Positions 52,801 through 62,143 of a stretch of DNA of 64,000 bases are shown in pieces. This DNA comes from Alkalibacillus aidingensis (GTDB lineage Bacteria > Bacillota > Bacilli > Bacillales > Alkalibacillaceae): assembly GCF_014595945.1 (NCBI RefSeq), contig NZ_JABXWU010000010.1, forward strand, positions 1 through 64,000. The letters are read 5' to 3'. Each line of letters opens with the position of its first letter. The first letter of the stretch is position 1. The notes beneath the pieces are model-generated. The model was not told where the DNA came from. It ran no database searches and saw only the letters and a list, made by a program, of their open reading frames with translations. The position numbers and the translations under genes are program-made.

Positions 52801-54273
52801 TTGTCATTAAAACAAATGTACATCGACGGGCAATGGGTTAATGCTAAAAGTGGTCAAACCCGTGAAATTATAAATCCATTTAATCAAGAAATTATTGCTA
52901 CTGCAACTGAAGGTGATCGGGAAGACACCAAGCAGGCGATTGAAGCAGCGAGGAAAGCATTCGATGAAGAAAGTTGGACTAAGACACCAGCAAGCGAACG
53001 AGGAGATATCGTTCAAAAGATCGCTAATTTGATCCGTAGAGATAAAGAAGAACTAGCCAAACTTGAAACGTTAGATACAGGTAAGACGTTAGAGGAAAGT
53101 CTAGTGGATATGGAAGATATTGCAGGAGTTTTTCAATACTTCGCTGGACTTGCTGATAAAGATGAAGGTGAAGTGATCGCTTCACCGATTCCGAATTCAG
53201 AAAGTCGTGTCGTTCGTGAACCAGTTGGGGTTTGTTCGCAAATTACACCTTGGAATTATCCGTTATTACAAGCTGCATGGAAGATTGCGCCAGCACTGGC
53301 TGCGGGTAATACCATCATTGTTAAACCTAGTGAAATTACACCATTAACAACTGTTAAGGTGTTTGAATTAATGGAAGAAGCAGGTGTTCCTAAAGGAGTA
53401 GCTAATTTAGTTTTAGGTGCAGGAGCCACAGTAGGTGCCGAATTGTCAGAAAGCAACCAGGTTGACCTAATTTCATTTACAGGTGGTATTGAAACAGGTA
53501 AGAAAATTATGCAAGCAGCAAGCAATAACGTGAAAAAATTAGCGTTAGAGCTTGGAGGGAAAAACCCGAATATTGTCTTTGCCGACGCTGATTTTGAATT
53601 GGCTGTTGACCAAGCTTTAAACGCCGTATTTTTCCATGCTGGACAAGTTTGTTCTGCAGGTGCGCGTCTTTTAGTCGAAGAAAGTATCCATGATCAATTT
53701 GTCGAGGCACTAATTGAGCGTACAAAAAATATTAGATTAGGAAATGGGTTTGATCAAGATACGCAAAGTGGCCCACTTATATCTGCAGAACATCGGGGTA
53801 AAGTTGAGAAATATGTAGAAATAGGTATTGAGGAAGGGGCCAAGTTGGTTGTTGGTGGTAAACGTCCTGAACAAGAAGAGCTTCAGAATGGATTCTTCTT
53901 TGAGCCGACGATTTTTACTAACTGTACTTCCGATATGCGCATCGTTCAAGAAGAGGTCTTCGGACCAGTTTTAACAGTCGAAACCTTTACAAGTGCTAAT
54001 GAAGCTGTTGAAAAAGCAAATGATACGATCTATGGCCTTGCAGGAGCTGTGTTCTCCACTGATATTGGCAAAGCTGAGGAAGTTTCTGCGCAGCTACGTA
54101 TGGGAACGGTTTGGATTAATGACTTCCATCCTTACTTTGCTCAAGCCCCTTGGGGTGGTTATAAACAGTCAGGCATTGGTCGCGAATTAGGTAAGCCTGG
54201 ATTAGATGAATATACAGAAGTTAAACACGTTTTCCGAAATAAACAACCAGAACCTCTTGGTTGGTTTAAATAA
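52801..54273 (+). CDS. betB: Betaine-aldehyde dehydrogenase
   Basis: NAD-dependent aldehyde dehydrogenase of 490 residues, the last step from choline to glycine betaine. It has VCSQITPWNYPLLQAAWKIAPALAAGN, LALELGGKNPNIVFADADF (catalytic Glu), FFHAGQVCSAGARLLVE (catalytic Cys) and the GbsA-like ending APWGGYKQSGIGRELGKPGLDEYTEVKHVF. The start is TTG 52801 after GGGGAGG. The usual partner choline dehydrogenase gene (gbsB) does not follow and is not in this window. Confidence 0.92.
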   Translation: MSLKQMYIDGQWVNAKSGQTREIINPFNQEIIATATEGDREDTKQAIEAARKAFDEESWTKTPASERGDIVQKIANLIRRDKEELAKLETLDTGKTLEESLVDMEDIAGVFQYFAGLADKDEGEVIASPIPNSESRVVREPVGVCSQITPWNYPLLQAAWKIAPALAAGNTIIVKPSEITPLTTVKVFELMEEAGVPKGVANLVLGAGATVGAELSESNQVDLISFTGGIETGKKIMQAASNNVKKLALELGGKNPNIVFADADFELAVDQALNAVFFHAGQVCSAGARLLVEESIHDQFVEALIERTKNIRLGNGFDQDTQSGPLISAEHRGKVEKYVEIGIEEGAKLVVGGKRPEQEELQNGFFFEPTIFTNCTSDMRIVQEEVFGPVLTVETFTSANEAVEKANDTIYGLAGAVFSTDIGKAEEVSAQLRMGTVWINDFHPYFAQAPWGGYKQSGIGRELGKPGLDEYTEVKHVFRNKQPEPLGWFK

Positions 54274-54302
54274 ACAATCCTAAATAAATTATAATTTATG
54301 TT

Positions 54303-54400
54303 AAGCTGGGACAAAAATGTTTTGCTAAGAAGGTTTGATCTAGTGGTACAATTAACCATTTAATTAGCATTATTTCACTTTATTATGTCCCAGCTTTTCT
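54303..54400 (+). terminator. Long-loop GGCTGGGACA-type terminator
   Basis: AAGCTGGGACA (54303-54313) pairs perfectly with TGTCCCAGCTT (54386-54396), followed by TTCT. The 72-nt insert contains an AATTAACCATTTAATT hairpin. Confidence 0.7.
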
Positions 54401-55965
54401 TATATGGTAATGGTTTGACCGTCATACTTAGTAAATTTAAACCTTGTAAAATGTTCGTTAAAGGTGTCTTTATAATCCTTTAGAATCCCAATAGCAACTG
54501 CCTCTCCAAGCTTGATCCCCTCTATACTATCTGATCTCCAGTGAACACCAGCAGCATCACGACCCAAAGCAATGTTACTGGCAAGTTTATTAAGTTCACC
54601 ACCTACAGTTAAAGGTTCTCCTTTATAAGGATTAAGCGATAAACCGTCTGAAGAAGCAACTAAAGGTTCTGGAATCGTAAAATCCTCATCGAAAAAAGCT
54701 TTTAACATGGTAATGCCTGCTCCTGCAATACAAGCATGACCTGCAGGGTATGCTGGGTGTGTTGGGCATCCTTCTGCAAAAGCCATAGGTAAAAGGTAGG
54801 TTCCGTATCTTTCTTCAATATAATTCAGGACTCTAGATTCAACTAGTTCTTGATGAATTGGAGCATATAGGTTGCCAGATAAATATTGGTGAACAACTCC
54901 CCCAAATTCTTCTGGTCTCACCCGCCTATGAACAAGCCACTTTTGAAACCAAGCAGCTTCTAATGCATTTCGAGCGGATTTGGTTACCATATCTAGGACA
55001 TGAGCTGCTCCGAAAGTAATAAACCCAACCTGTGACTGTGAGTTAAGATAAGGGTTGGTAGGGTTAATAGCCTCACTGCCATAACTTAGCAAAATTAAAC
55101 AAGCGTTAAGAAAGGCTTGGAACGTAAAGTCACGATGTACCCACTCACCTAGGTCACGGGCGTTTCGAACATAACGTCTTTGAGGGTCGTAGATGTTCTG
55201 CTCTGAAGGTTTCCTGCCATTTTGAACTTTTAACCACTCATCATAATCAGTCATGTAGTCTTCGCATGAAATAGTTGTACGATACTTTTGTCTTAGAATG
55301 TTATTCCCATAAGGGATATCTTGCCACATAAATTGAGAGATAATTGGTCCAGTTAATTCTTCTAAAGAATCACCTCTAAATAAGGTTCGTGTTGTTACTT
55401 TCCCTCGAACCTTAGGACCTTTAAAATTTGAAAATCTAGATAGGTCTCTTGTGGCTTCTATAATCAGTCCATTCTTGTGATATTCAGTAAAGGGTATATC
55501 ACGTGTTAGAGCACGCCAGTATAACTCAGCCATCTCACTAGCATGCCAGCTGGAGTCAATTGATGGTGGATTTGGAATGGGGAAGTGGTGTGAATCATAC
55601 CCCAATAAGTCAAAAGCGTAAGCTGCTTGAGGATTTGCTAGCTTTAAATCTCCTCCTAATGGTATCGTTTCAAAGCTGTCAGGTTTACCACTTTTCAACG
55701 CATTAATTATGGCATTATAAGCAGATGTTTTTACTAAACCAGATTGATCATGAGGCAATCCTTTAGAGTAATTGCCAATCTTATTTGAATAGGTTTGTTC
55801 ATCATTGTTGCAAGTGTGATCCGGAACTGGTGAATCTCTTTTATTCTCTGCGTTATTTAACCGAATCTGGAAGGCAGCAAGTTTCCTTTCACCACCTCCT
55901 AGTGGGGCTAGTTCCTCACACTCAGAGTCAATAAGATGATTTAAGAAATCATCAAAATCATTCAA
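54400..55965 (-). CDS. Vanadium-dependent haloperoxidase-like protein
   Basis: A 521-residue protein of the PAP2/haloperoxidase superfamily. The vanadate-binding set is visible: QKWLVHRRVRPEE (K342, R350), HPAYPAGHA (406-411, matching PSGH with Ala for Ser) and GRDAAGVHWRSDS (R469 and catalytic H475). No signal peptide. Such enzymes oxidise halides with hydrogen peroxide; some members are phosphatases instead. Unusual for this group of bacteria. Encoded alone, convergent with betB, with GGAGGTG-like sequence near the start. Confidence 0.8.
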   Translation of the reverse strand: MNDFDDFLNHLIDSECEELAPLGGGERKLAAFQIRLNNAENKRDSPVPDHTCNNDEQTYSNKIGNYSKGLPHDQSGLVKTSAYNAIINALKSGKPDSFETIPLGGDLKLANPQAAYAFDLLGYDSHHFPIPNPPSIDSSWHASEMAELYWRALTRDIPFTEYHKNGLIIEATRDLSRFSNFKGPKVRGKVTTRTLFRGDSLEELTGPIISQFMWQDIPYGNNILRQKYRTTISCEDYMTDYDEWLKVQNGRKPSEQNIYDPQRRYVRNARDLGEWVHRDFTFQAFLNACLILLSYGSEAINPTNPYLNSQSQVGFITFGAAHVLDMVTKSARNALEAAWFQKWLVHRRVRPEEFGGVVHQYLSGNLYAPIHQELVESRVLNYIEERYGTYLLPMAFAEGCPTHPAYPAGHACIAGAGITMLKAFFDEDFTIPEPLVASSDGLSLNPYKGEPLTVGGELNKLASNIALGRDAAGVHWRSDSIEGIKLGEAVAIGILKDYKDTFNEHFTRFKFTKYDGQTITI

Positions 55966-56055
55966 AATTTCACCACCCTATTAACACAGTTTATAATAAC
56001 CTATGTCAAAGGATAGAGTGTGATTGTACATTTCTAGAAAATATAGCCCAATTAT

Positions 56056-56814
56056 TTACCACCCACCAGATACGCTTACGCATTCACCTGTAATAGCTGC
56101 AGCTTTCTCTGATGCTAAGAATACAGCTGTATCAGCAATTTCCTCTGGATCAAGTAGCCTTTTCATGGGTTGCTTGATCAGTAAATTTGCTTCAAGGGCT
56201 TCTTGTTCACTAATACTATCTTGTTCAGCTAGTTTAGCAAGTTGATTTTCAATTAGTTTGGTACGCGTTGCTCCTGGCATAATGGCATTCACAGTCACTC
56301 CATCATTAGCCGTTTCGATCGCTACAGTTCTTGTTAAGCCGACGACCCCATGCTTAGCTGATATGTAGGCTGCTTTATAGGGTGATGCTGACTTCCCATG
56401 AACAGAGGAGATGTTAATGATACGACCAAATTGTTGTTTTTTCATATAAGGAACAACGTATTTTGTCGTTAAGAATGGCCCTGTTAACATAACGTTGAGT
56501 AGTAAATTCCACTTCTCTAAAGGAAAATCTTCAACCTTGTCAATGTGCTGTAATCCAGCGTTATTGATTAGAACATGAATCCCACCATATTCCTCAGCCA
56601 CATGTTTGATCAGTTCGCGAATCTTTCCCTCATCGGTTACATCAACTTGAAATCCTTTAGTGTTTTGTAAAGTTGAAGCGGCTTCATTCACTTCATCTAA
56701 ATCCAAGTCACAAATGAAAACTAAATAATCTCTTTCACTAAACGCCTTAGCGATTGCGTATCCAATCCCTCGGGCGCCACCAGTAACCACCACAGTCTTT
56801 GAATTATATTGCAC
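56056..56814 (-). CDS. SDR dehydrogenase, 3-hydroxybutyrate-dehydrogenase-like
   Basis: A 252-residue short-chain dehydrogenase: VVVTGGARGIGYAIAKAF, LINNAGLQHIDKVEDFP, NISSVHGKSASPYKAAYISAKHG (Ser, Tyr, Lys triad) and VNAIMPGATRTKLIENQL. The segment from PGATRTKLIENQL to LLIKQPMKRLLDPEEIAD is typical of D-3-hydroxybutyrate dehydrogenases, which make acetoacetate from storage-polymer products. GGAGGG lies before the ATG. Monocistronic. The substrate is inferred only. Confidence 0.8.
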   Translation of the reverse strand: MQYNSKTVVVTGGARGIGYAIAKAFSERDYLVFICDLDLDEVNEAASTLQNTKGFQVDVTDEGKIRELIKHVAEEYGGIHVLINNAGLQHIDKVEDFPLEKWNLLLNVMLTGPFLTTKYVVPYMKKQQFGRIINISSVHGKSASPYKAAYISAKHGVVGLTRTVAIETANDGVTVNAIMPGATRTKLIENQLAKLAEQDSISEQEALEANLLIKQPMKRLLDPEEIADTAVFLASEKAAAITGECVSVSGGW

Positions 56815-56970
56815 TATGAGCCCTCCTTATTTGTCGTTACAAATATTATACAATAAACGGACTGAATTTTCAGATTATTAGTCATTCCTAGTAACTTCCT
56901 TGTTGATGGATAATGTTCAGTAACTAATCTTTGTGTTGGACTCAATGATCTTATGAGCAATTTCGTGGTT

Positions 56971-57255
56971 CGAGGAGCGTTTCAGTGACGATTTGACCTT
57001 GTGATAGGCGCAAAATGTTATCGAGGAGCGTTTTCAGTGACGATTTGACCTTGTGATAGGCGTAAAATGTTATCGAGGAGCGTTTCAATGACGATTTGAC
57101 CTTGTGATAGGCGTAAAATGTCATCGAGGAGCGTTTCAATGACGATTTGACCTTGTGATAGGCGCAAAGTGTCATCGAGGAGCGTTTCAGTGACGATTTG
57201 ACCTTGTGAGAGGCGCAAAATGTCATCGAGGAGCGTTTTCAATGACGATTTGACC
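56971..57255. repeat. Six copies of a 51-52-bp tandem repeat
   Basis: CGAGGAGCG recurs at 56971, 57022, 57074, 57125, 57176 and 57227 (steps 51, 52, 51, 51, 51). Each is followed by TTTCARTGACGATTTGACCT, TGTGATAGGCGYAAAATGT. The reading frames through the block are by-products of the repeat. It is intergenic, between the SDR gene and a small membrane protein gene. The remaining 57256-57502 holds only promoter-like A/T-rich sequence. Confidence 0.9.
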
Positions 57256-57502
57256 GAAGTGGAGTTACAGCACTCAAAATAGACAAGGTTGTTGCAACTT
57301 CTATAAGGTGGTGTCTACATATTAGTCATTCACCACATTACAGCTTTAAAGTTAACCTATATAAAGAGTATTTGGTTATATATAAGAGAATGTAAGAACA
57401 TTTTAAAGAATTATAAAGTTTATATTGTAAAAATCGGAATATTTGATACTATATAGATGTAAATTATAATATATAGCAAATTTTAGAAAGGGGTGTTGTG
57501 TT

Positions 57503-57658
57503 ATGGTTACTTCGTTAATCATGATGTCGTTAGTTGTGTTATTAACTTTATTAACCATTAATGTGGTCGATCATTTCATGACAACGTTTAAAAAAAGAAA
57601 AGCGCCACTTCACATAGAACGAGTATCTGACCAAGATATAGAAGTGGGTCATCGTTAA
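57503..57658 (+). CDS. Small single-helix membrane protein
   Basis: A 51-residue protein: one membrane helix (about 4-24, LIMMSLVVLLTLLTINVV) followed by a basic stretch (FKKRKA) and an acidic tail. AAAGGGG lies 9 nt before the ATG, and a strong terminator follows, which supports a real gene. Unknown family. Confidence 0.6.
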   Translation: MVTSLIMMSLVVLLTLLTINVVDHFMTTFKKRKAPLHIERVSDQDIEVGHR

Positions 57659-57672
57659 TGAAACATCTCGAT

Positions 57673-57725
57673 TAACAAGGTACTAACCAGTTTCCCAAAA
57701 GCTGATTAGTACCTTGTTTTTATTT
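57673..57725 (+). terminator. Terminator of the small membrane protein gene
   Basis: AACAAGGTACTAACCAG pairs with CTGATTAGTACCTTGTT (one mismatch), followed by a T-run. Confidence 0.9.
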
Positions 57726-57800
57726 GAGGGCCTACATAACCTCCATTGGTTAGACATATTATGGAATAAGGACATGAGTGGTCTAAAGGGGGGGAGTTAA

Positions 57801-58181
57801 GTGTCTCAAATAAAGATTAAAGAAGACGAGAGAGAAAGGCGATTTGGACAAGAGCCTAAACCACCTAATGATGTTGAGGAAAATAAGGGTTTAGCTGTCG
57901 TTGCCTATATCCTCTTCTTTATTCCATTATTGGTTGCTAGGCACTCGCGCTTTGCAATCTATCATGCTAATCAAGGATTATTACTATTAATTACGGCAAT
58001 CTTGATATACACTGCAGGACTTATAATCCCAATAATCGGTTTAATGATCATTATACCTATAGGCTGTTTATTCATTTTTATTTTGTGGCTGATTGGAATA
58101 TTAAATGTGATAAAAGGAGAAATGAACCCTCTTCCCCTCATTGGACATTACCAAGTGATCAAAATGCCTCAAGAGGGTTAA
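57801..58181 (+). CDS. DUF4870/Tic20-like small membrane protein
   Basis: A 126-residue protein. A hydrophilic charged N-terminus (about 1-28) is followed by NKGLAVVAYILFFIPLLV, then RHSRFAIYHANQGLLLLI, and two closely packed helices (about 68-105). The 'FxxYHxNQGLLL' motif is the signature of this group, usually described as DUF4870 or Tic20-like. Function unknown. GTG start after GGGGGGAG. Confidence 0.75.
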   Translation: MSQIKIKEDERERRFGQEPKPPNDVEENKGLAVVAYILFFIPLLVARHSRFAIYHANQGLLLLITAILIYTAGLIIPIIGLMIIIPIGCLFIFILWLIGILNVIKGEMNPLPLIGHYQVIKMPQEG

Positions 58182-58192
58182 AGTGCTATTCC

Positions 58193-58975
58193 CTACTTGA
58201 GGTAATGCTCCCAGTTTAGGCTAATTTTAAAATCAAAGTTAGGATGTTCATAGACAACTTCAAAATTATCATCATCTTTAATATTCTCCTTTAGATCAAC
58301 TGGAGCGAATAAGAAAAATGGGTTTGAAAACTCAACACCTGCACCGTAGTAATAACTTAACCAAACTAACTTAGAACAGTAAATCGCACTCCAAGGGTCA
58401 TCTAGTGAAACAAATGGTGTAAATGAAAACGGGGGTACGGGATCCTCGTTTTGCAGATTTTCATTATACTGGTTTAAGTATCCTTCCGCATACTGTGCCG
58501 CTGCTAAGCCGATATTTGGATCTTTACTACGCGCATGTAAAACTTCCGTGTGAGTGGATAAGAAATCTGTGATCAGTGATTTCCTTACCTGGGGATCAGA
58601 AGTAACAGCTTCAATCATGTGTTGTTCGTCCACGACAATAGCGGAGTGGCCTATGTAGCCTGATGGAAAGGTATCTCCATAATTATCACTAGCTACAAGA
58701 ATATCACCAGGTTTAAAGTCCTCAAATGGCTCTTGTTGATTTGACCTACTACTGAATTGGAAGTGAAAAGGGCGCCGTACTTGGGTGTTGTCCACACAGA
58801 CGACTGTTACTGGTTCACGATGCCTATTTTTAAGTTGCAATGTGCGAACGGGTTCAAAGGCACCTATCCTTTCTCCATTCTGATATATTTCAATATATTT
58901 AATGGGATAGCTATCCATATTGATATGAAAGGTAACTAAGTCTCCAACGATATTTGCAGAAACGAGTGAATCCAT
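58193..58975 (-). CDS. Permuted NlpC/P60-like (YiiX type) protein
   Basis: A 260-residue soluble protein without signal. After a beta-rich N-terminal domain (about 1-78) comes FKPGDILVASDNYGDT, YIGHSAIVVDEQHMIEAVTS and IYCSKLVWLSYYYG. In permuted papain-like NlpC/P60 proteins (YaeF/YiiX), His of GHSA and Cys of YCSK form the catalytic pair, in this order. Possible substrates are amide or thioester bonds in lipids or proteins, none proven. Monocistronic. Confidence 0.7.
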   Translation of the reverse strand: MDSLVSANIVGDLVTFHINMDSYPIKYIEIYQNGERIGAFEPVRTLQLKNRHREPVTVVCVDNTQVRRPFHFQFSSRSNQQEPFEDFKPGDILVASDNYGDTFPSGYIGHSAIVVDEQHMIEAVTSDPQVRKSLITDFLSTHTEVLHARSKDPNIGLAAAQYAEGYLNQYNENLQNEDPVPPFSFTPFVSLDDPWSAIYCSKLVWLSYYYGAGVEFSNPFFLFAPVDLKENIKDDDNFEVVYEHPNFDFKISLNWEHYLK

Positions 58976-59066
58976 TGTTAAACCACCTCATTATGATGAA
59001 ATCTACTATTAACATATAGGTGTTTTGTTTAATTAGTGCTTGTCTAGCTTCTCATTTTTTGATTCG

Positions 59067-59789
59067 TTAATGGAATACTCGAGGTGGCTTAACTTGGTTC
59101 TTTTTTAACGAAACGTGTAGATCATGTTCTTTATTAATTGAAGCATAAAATACGTCATCTTGGCGGTGAATTCCTTGAGCATCAAGTTGTTTTTTTAGCC
59201 AGGACGGAGTAAGTCCTAGATCTTCTAAAACATGTTCATAGATCTTCCCTTCGACAATGACAGGGAGAGCAATTCCTAATGATGGTTTCACGATATTCAT
59301 GTCAGAACGAGTCACATTAAGAGCAGAAGGTTTCTTTAAAACACTCATTTCACCATCTGATTCAATAATTGCCGTTTCCACTTCATTTAAGTCAAAGATA
59401 TCTTTTTCACGTAAAAACTGTAAAATATTATCAATGGAGTAACCAATCTTTTTGATGTTCTTCTGTAAAAGCTGACCATTTTGGATCACTATAGTGGGTT
59501 CGAAGGTGATTAAGCGACCAAAGCGTCGATTAGACAGTTTAAATTTAGTCACAACCTTTTGTAAGACTCCTACAGCAACAACAGCAAGTGCAGTTAGAAA
59601 ATGACTGATTGAAGGGTCTGCTAAGTCAGCGCCAACGATCGAGCCGAGTGAGATAATAATCAAAAAATCAAAAACAGGGAGCTGGCCAATCGCTCTTTTC
59701 CCCATAAAGATAGTGACAAACAATAATAAAGGAAGAATCGTAATGATCCGACCAAGAACGATTAAAGAATCCTTTAGTATATCCTCCAT
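59067..59789 (-). CDS. DUF421 (YetF-like) membrane protein
   Basis: A 240-residue protein with three N-terminal helices (about 8-80; MGKRAIGQLPVFDFLIIISLGSIVGADL is the hallmark) and a cytosolic domain with RLITFEPTIVIQNGQLLQKNIKKIGYSIDNILQFLREKDIFDLNEVETAI and GKIYEHVLEDLGL. The family is common in spore formers, and some members affect spore germination or receptor composition, but this one's role is unknown. A C-terminal fragment of a second copy remains at 23870-24088. Confidence 0.85.
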   Translation of the reverse strand: MEDILKDSLIVLGRIITILPLLLFVTIFMGKRAIGQLPVFDFLIIISLGSIVGADLADPSISHFLTALAVVAVGVLQKVVTKFKLSNRRFGRLITFEPTIVIQNGQLLQKNIKKIGYSIDNILQFLREKDIFDLNEVETAIIESDGEMSVLKKPSALNVTRSDMNIVKPSLGIALPVIVEGKIYEHVLEDLGLTPSWLKKQLDAQGIHRQDDVFYASINKEHDLHVSLKKNQVKPPRVFH

Positions 59790-59864
59790 GACTGATCCTC
59801 CTTAGGATAATTGGTAATTATAGCTTTAACGTTTCTAAGAAAAATATCGTTAGCTTTTGAAAAT

Positions 59865-59899
59865 CAATAAAAAGCGACCCATCTTGTGAGTCGCTTTTC
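59865..59899 (-). terminator. Terminator of the GntR/ABC operon
   Basis: AAAAGCGAC-ACAAGATGG-GTCGCTTTTT on the minus strand, just after the permease stop. Confidence 0.85.
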
Positions 59900-59908
59900 T
59901 AGACACCA

Positions 59909-61162
59909 TTATGCTCTTAGCCATTTCCAAATTTCCTGAGGAGTAGCATTCTTACCGTAAATTAAAATTCCAACTTTAAAAATCTTACCAGCTAACTTCA
60001 TGAAAATCCAAATACTAACTAATAAAATAGCGATACTGATCAGGATTTCTAGCCATGGCCATTTATCCAAAATAGCTAATCGTAAAATTAAAACGGTTGG
60101 TGAAGTAAACGGAATATAACTCGTAACTTGTGCAATGGTACCTGTTGGGTCTGAGACGATTGGTCCAATAAAAATCACAGGTAAGAATGGTAGCATCATG
60201 ACCATTCCTTGGAAATTGCTTCCTGATGCTGCATCTTCTAGCGTCGCTCCTAAACCTACAAAGATAGAAGCGAATAATAAATAACCTAATACGGCTATAA
60301 ACACTAAGATCGCAGTCTCTGGTACAAATAAATATTCAAGCACGGGTACATCCTCTAACAGCCAGATCGCAAGTGGGAGAGCAAAGGTTAACCAAACTCC
60401 GACTTGGATTAACCCTAACACAAAGTACCCTAAGATTTTTCCTTGCATAAGTTCACCAGGTGTTACTGATGAAAGAATGATTTCTGCTACCTTATCCTTC
60501 TTTTCTTGAGAAGCACTTTGGAAGATCATCATTCCCGTAATGACAATTGAAAAGAGAATTAAACCTGCAAATATGGCTGGAATCCCTTTTTCAAAAGGAT
60601 CAGCACCTAAACCAGCTTCGGCTTCTTCTATTTCTCCAGTCGCGCCTTCGTCAGTCTCGATAGATTCAAAATGAATCGGCATACTAGCCAATTGAAGCTG
60701 CTCTTCAGTTAAGTCAGCTTGTTGTAATTGTATTTGTTTTAAAGGTTGCTCTAGAATACGGATTTGCCCGTCAAACGCCGGATCTAGTCCTTCACCAGCT
60801 ATATAAGTAACAACACTTTCATCGATTGTTTCTTCATTTAATTCGATGTAAGCTGAATTTGCTTGGGTGGCAATTCGATCTTCCATTGTATCCCAATCAT
60901 CTGTTGTAGGTACCACTTCCCAATTGATCATAGGGTCGTCTTCTATAAACGGTTCAACCATTTCCCATACACCGAGCTCGTCGTTCATGTAAACTTTCGT
61001 TGCACTAGTCTGATCTTCATTATCACTTAGCAAATTAGGAACAGTAGCAAAAATAATAAAGATTAACGGTGTTAAAAATAAGGAAATAATAAAGGATTTG
61101 TTTTTAATATTTCGCTTAATTTCCCATTTCCCAACCTTAAAGCTGTTACGCATGGGAATCAC
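59909..61162 (-). CDS. ABC-2 permease (NatB/YhaP type)
   Basis: A 417-residue membrane protein. One N-terminal helix (about 23-45) is followed by an extracytoplasmic domain (about 50-195), then at least five helices. SASQEKKDKVAEIILSSVTPGELMQGKILGYFVLGLIQVGVW is the family signature, as in NatB and YhaP sodium- or drug-related exporters. It overlaps the ATPase gene by 17 bp, so the pair is translationally coupled. Substrate unknown. Confidence 0.85.
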   Translation of the reverse strand: MIPMRNSFKVGKWEIKRNIKNKSFIISLFLTPLIFIIFATVPNLLSDNEDQTSATKVYMNDELGVWEMVEPFIEDDPMINWEVVPTTDDWDTMEDRIATQANSAYIELNEETIDESVVTYIAGEGLDPAFDGQIRILEQPLKQIQLQQADLTEEQLQLASMPIHFESIETDEGATGEIEEAEAGLGADPFEKGIPAIFAGLILFSIVITGMMIFQSASQEKKDKVAEIILSSVTPGELMQGKILGYFVLGLIQVGVWLTFALPLAIWLLEDVPVLEYLFVPETAILVFIAVLGYLLFASIFVGLGATLEDAASGSNFQGMVMMLPFLPVIFIGPIVSDPTGTIAQVTSYIPFTSPTVLILRLAILDKWPWLEILISIAILLVSIWIFMKLAGKIFKVGILIYGKNATPQEIWKWLRA

Positions 61163-62078
61163 CTACTTCCTTAGCAATAGATTGACCAGTAGCTACGTCG
61201 ATGAAAATTTCATGAAGTGAAATCCGATCAACAGATAGTTCCTGGATATTTAATGATTCAGGTATTTGTTTAATCCAAGATGGTACTTGAACATCTTGAG
61301 TTAAATAAAGTATAGAAGTCAGACCATCCTGTTCAACACGAGTGACTTGAGGGATGGTTTCTAACTGTCTTAGCTCATTATTTCCGTAGATGGTACATTT
61401 AAAGTTCGCATACTCTGCTTTAACATCATTCATCGAACCATAAATCACTTTTTGCCCTTGGTGAATCATAAATAGTCGATCGCACATTTCTTCGACTAAG
61501 TTCATTTGATGAGAACTTAATAATATTCCAGTTCCGTTACTGGCTAATTCCTTAATTTCTTGTTTGAAGACTTCCTGACTTACTGGGTCCAACCCAGAGA
61601 AAGGTTCATCTAGGATTAGAAGTTCTGGTTCATGGATTATTGAGCCAATAAACTGGACTTTCTGGCCCATACCCTTTGATAGCTCTTCCACAGAGGCATT
61701 TTCTTTTCCTTCCAAACCGAATTTTTTTAAATAATCCAATGCACGCTTCTTTGCTTTTTCTTTTGGGTAATCTTTTAACTCGGCAAAATATAATAAAATA
61801 TCCATTACTTTGACGTTTTTATAAAGGCCACGTTCTTCAGGTAGATAACCTATTTTATGACGTGGGATCCCTTCTCCATGATGGCCATGGAATGTGACTT
61901 CGCCTTCATCCGGATACATAATCCCCATAATATTACGGATCGTCGTTGATTTACCCGCACCATTTGGACCTAAGATGGCCATGATTTCACCTTTATTTAC
62001 TTCAAAGGAAATGTCTTGCAATACCTTTGTCTTCTTAAATGACTTCTCTAAGTTATGAACACTTAGAACGTTTTCCAT
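61146..62078 (-). CDS. ABC exporter ATPase (NatA/YhaQ type)
   Basis: ATPase of 310 residues: AILGPNGAGKSTTIRNIMGI, signature VEELSKGMGQKVQF, Walker B LLILDEPFSGLDPVSQ and a C-terminal regulatory part (QELSVDRISLHEIFIDVATG). The start is ATG 62078 (MENVLSVHNLEKSF) with GGGGAGG upstream; an in-frame GTG at 62096 lies before that site. It forms one operon with the GntR gene (65 bp upstream) and the permease. Confidence 0.88.
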   Translation of the reverse strand: MENVLSVHNLEKSFKKTKVLQDISFEVNKGEIMAILGPNGAGKSTTIRNIMGIMYPDEGEVTFHGHHGEGIPRHKIGYLPEERGLYKNVKVMDILLYFAELKDYPKEKAKKRALDYLKKFGLEGKENASVEELSKGMGQKVQFIGSIIHEPELLILDEPFSGLDPVSQEVFKQEIKELASNGTGILLSSHQMNLVEEMCDRLFMIHQGQKVIYGSMNDVKAEYANFKCTIYGNNELRQLETIPQVTRVEQDGLTSILYLTQDVQVPSWIKQIPESLNIQELSVDRISLHEIFIDVATGQSIAKEVGDSHA

Positions 62079-62143
62079 AAAAACCTCCCCTTTCACTATA
62101 AGACCACATTACCTAAGCATTACTATTATGGTGTCTTCTAAAT

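Noticed and set aside
56951-57242. Two open frames of 74-91 codons with repeated peptide units
   Set aside because: They only reflect the 51-52-bp DNA repeat read through; no ribosome site and mutual overlap.
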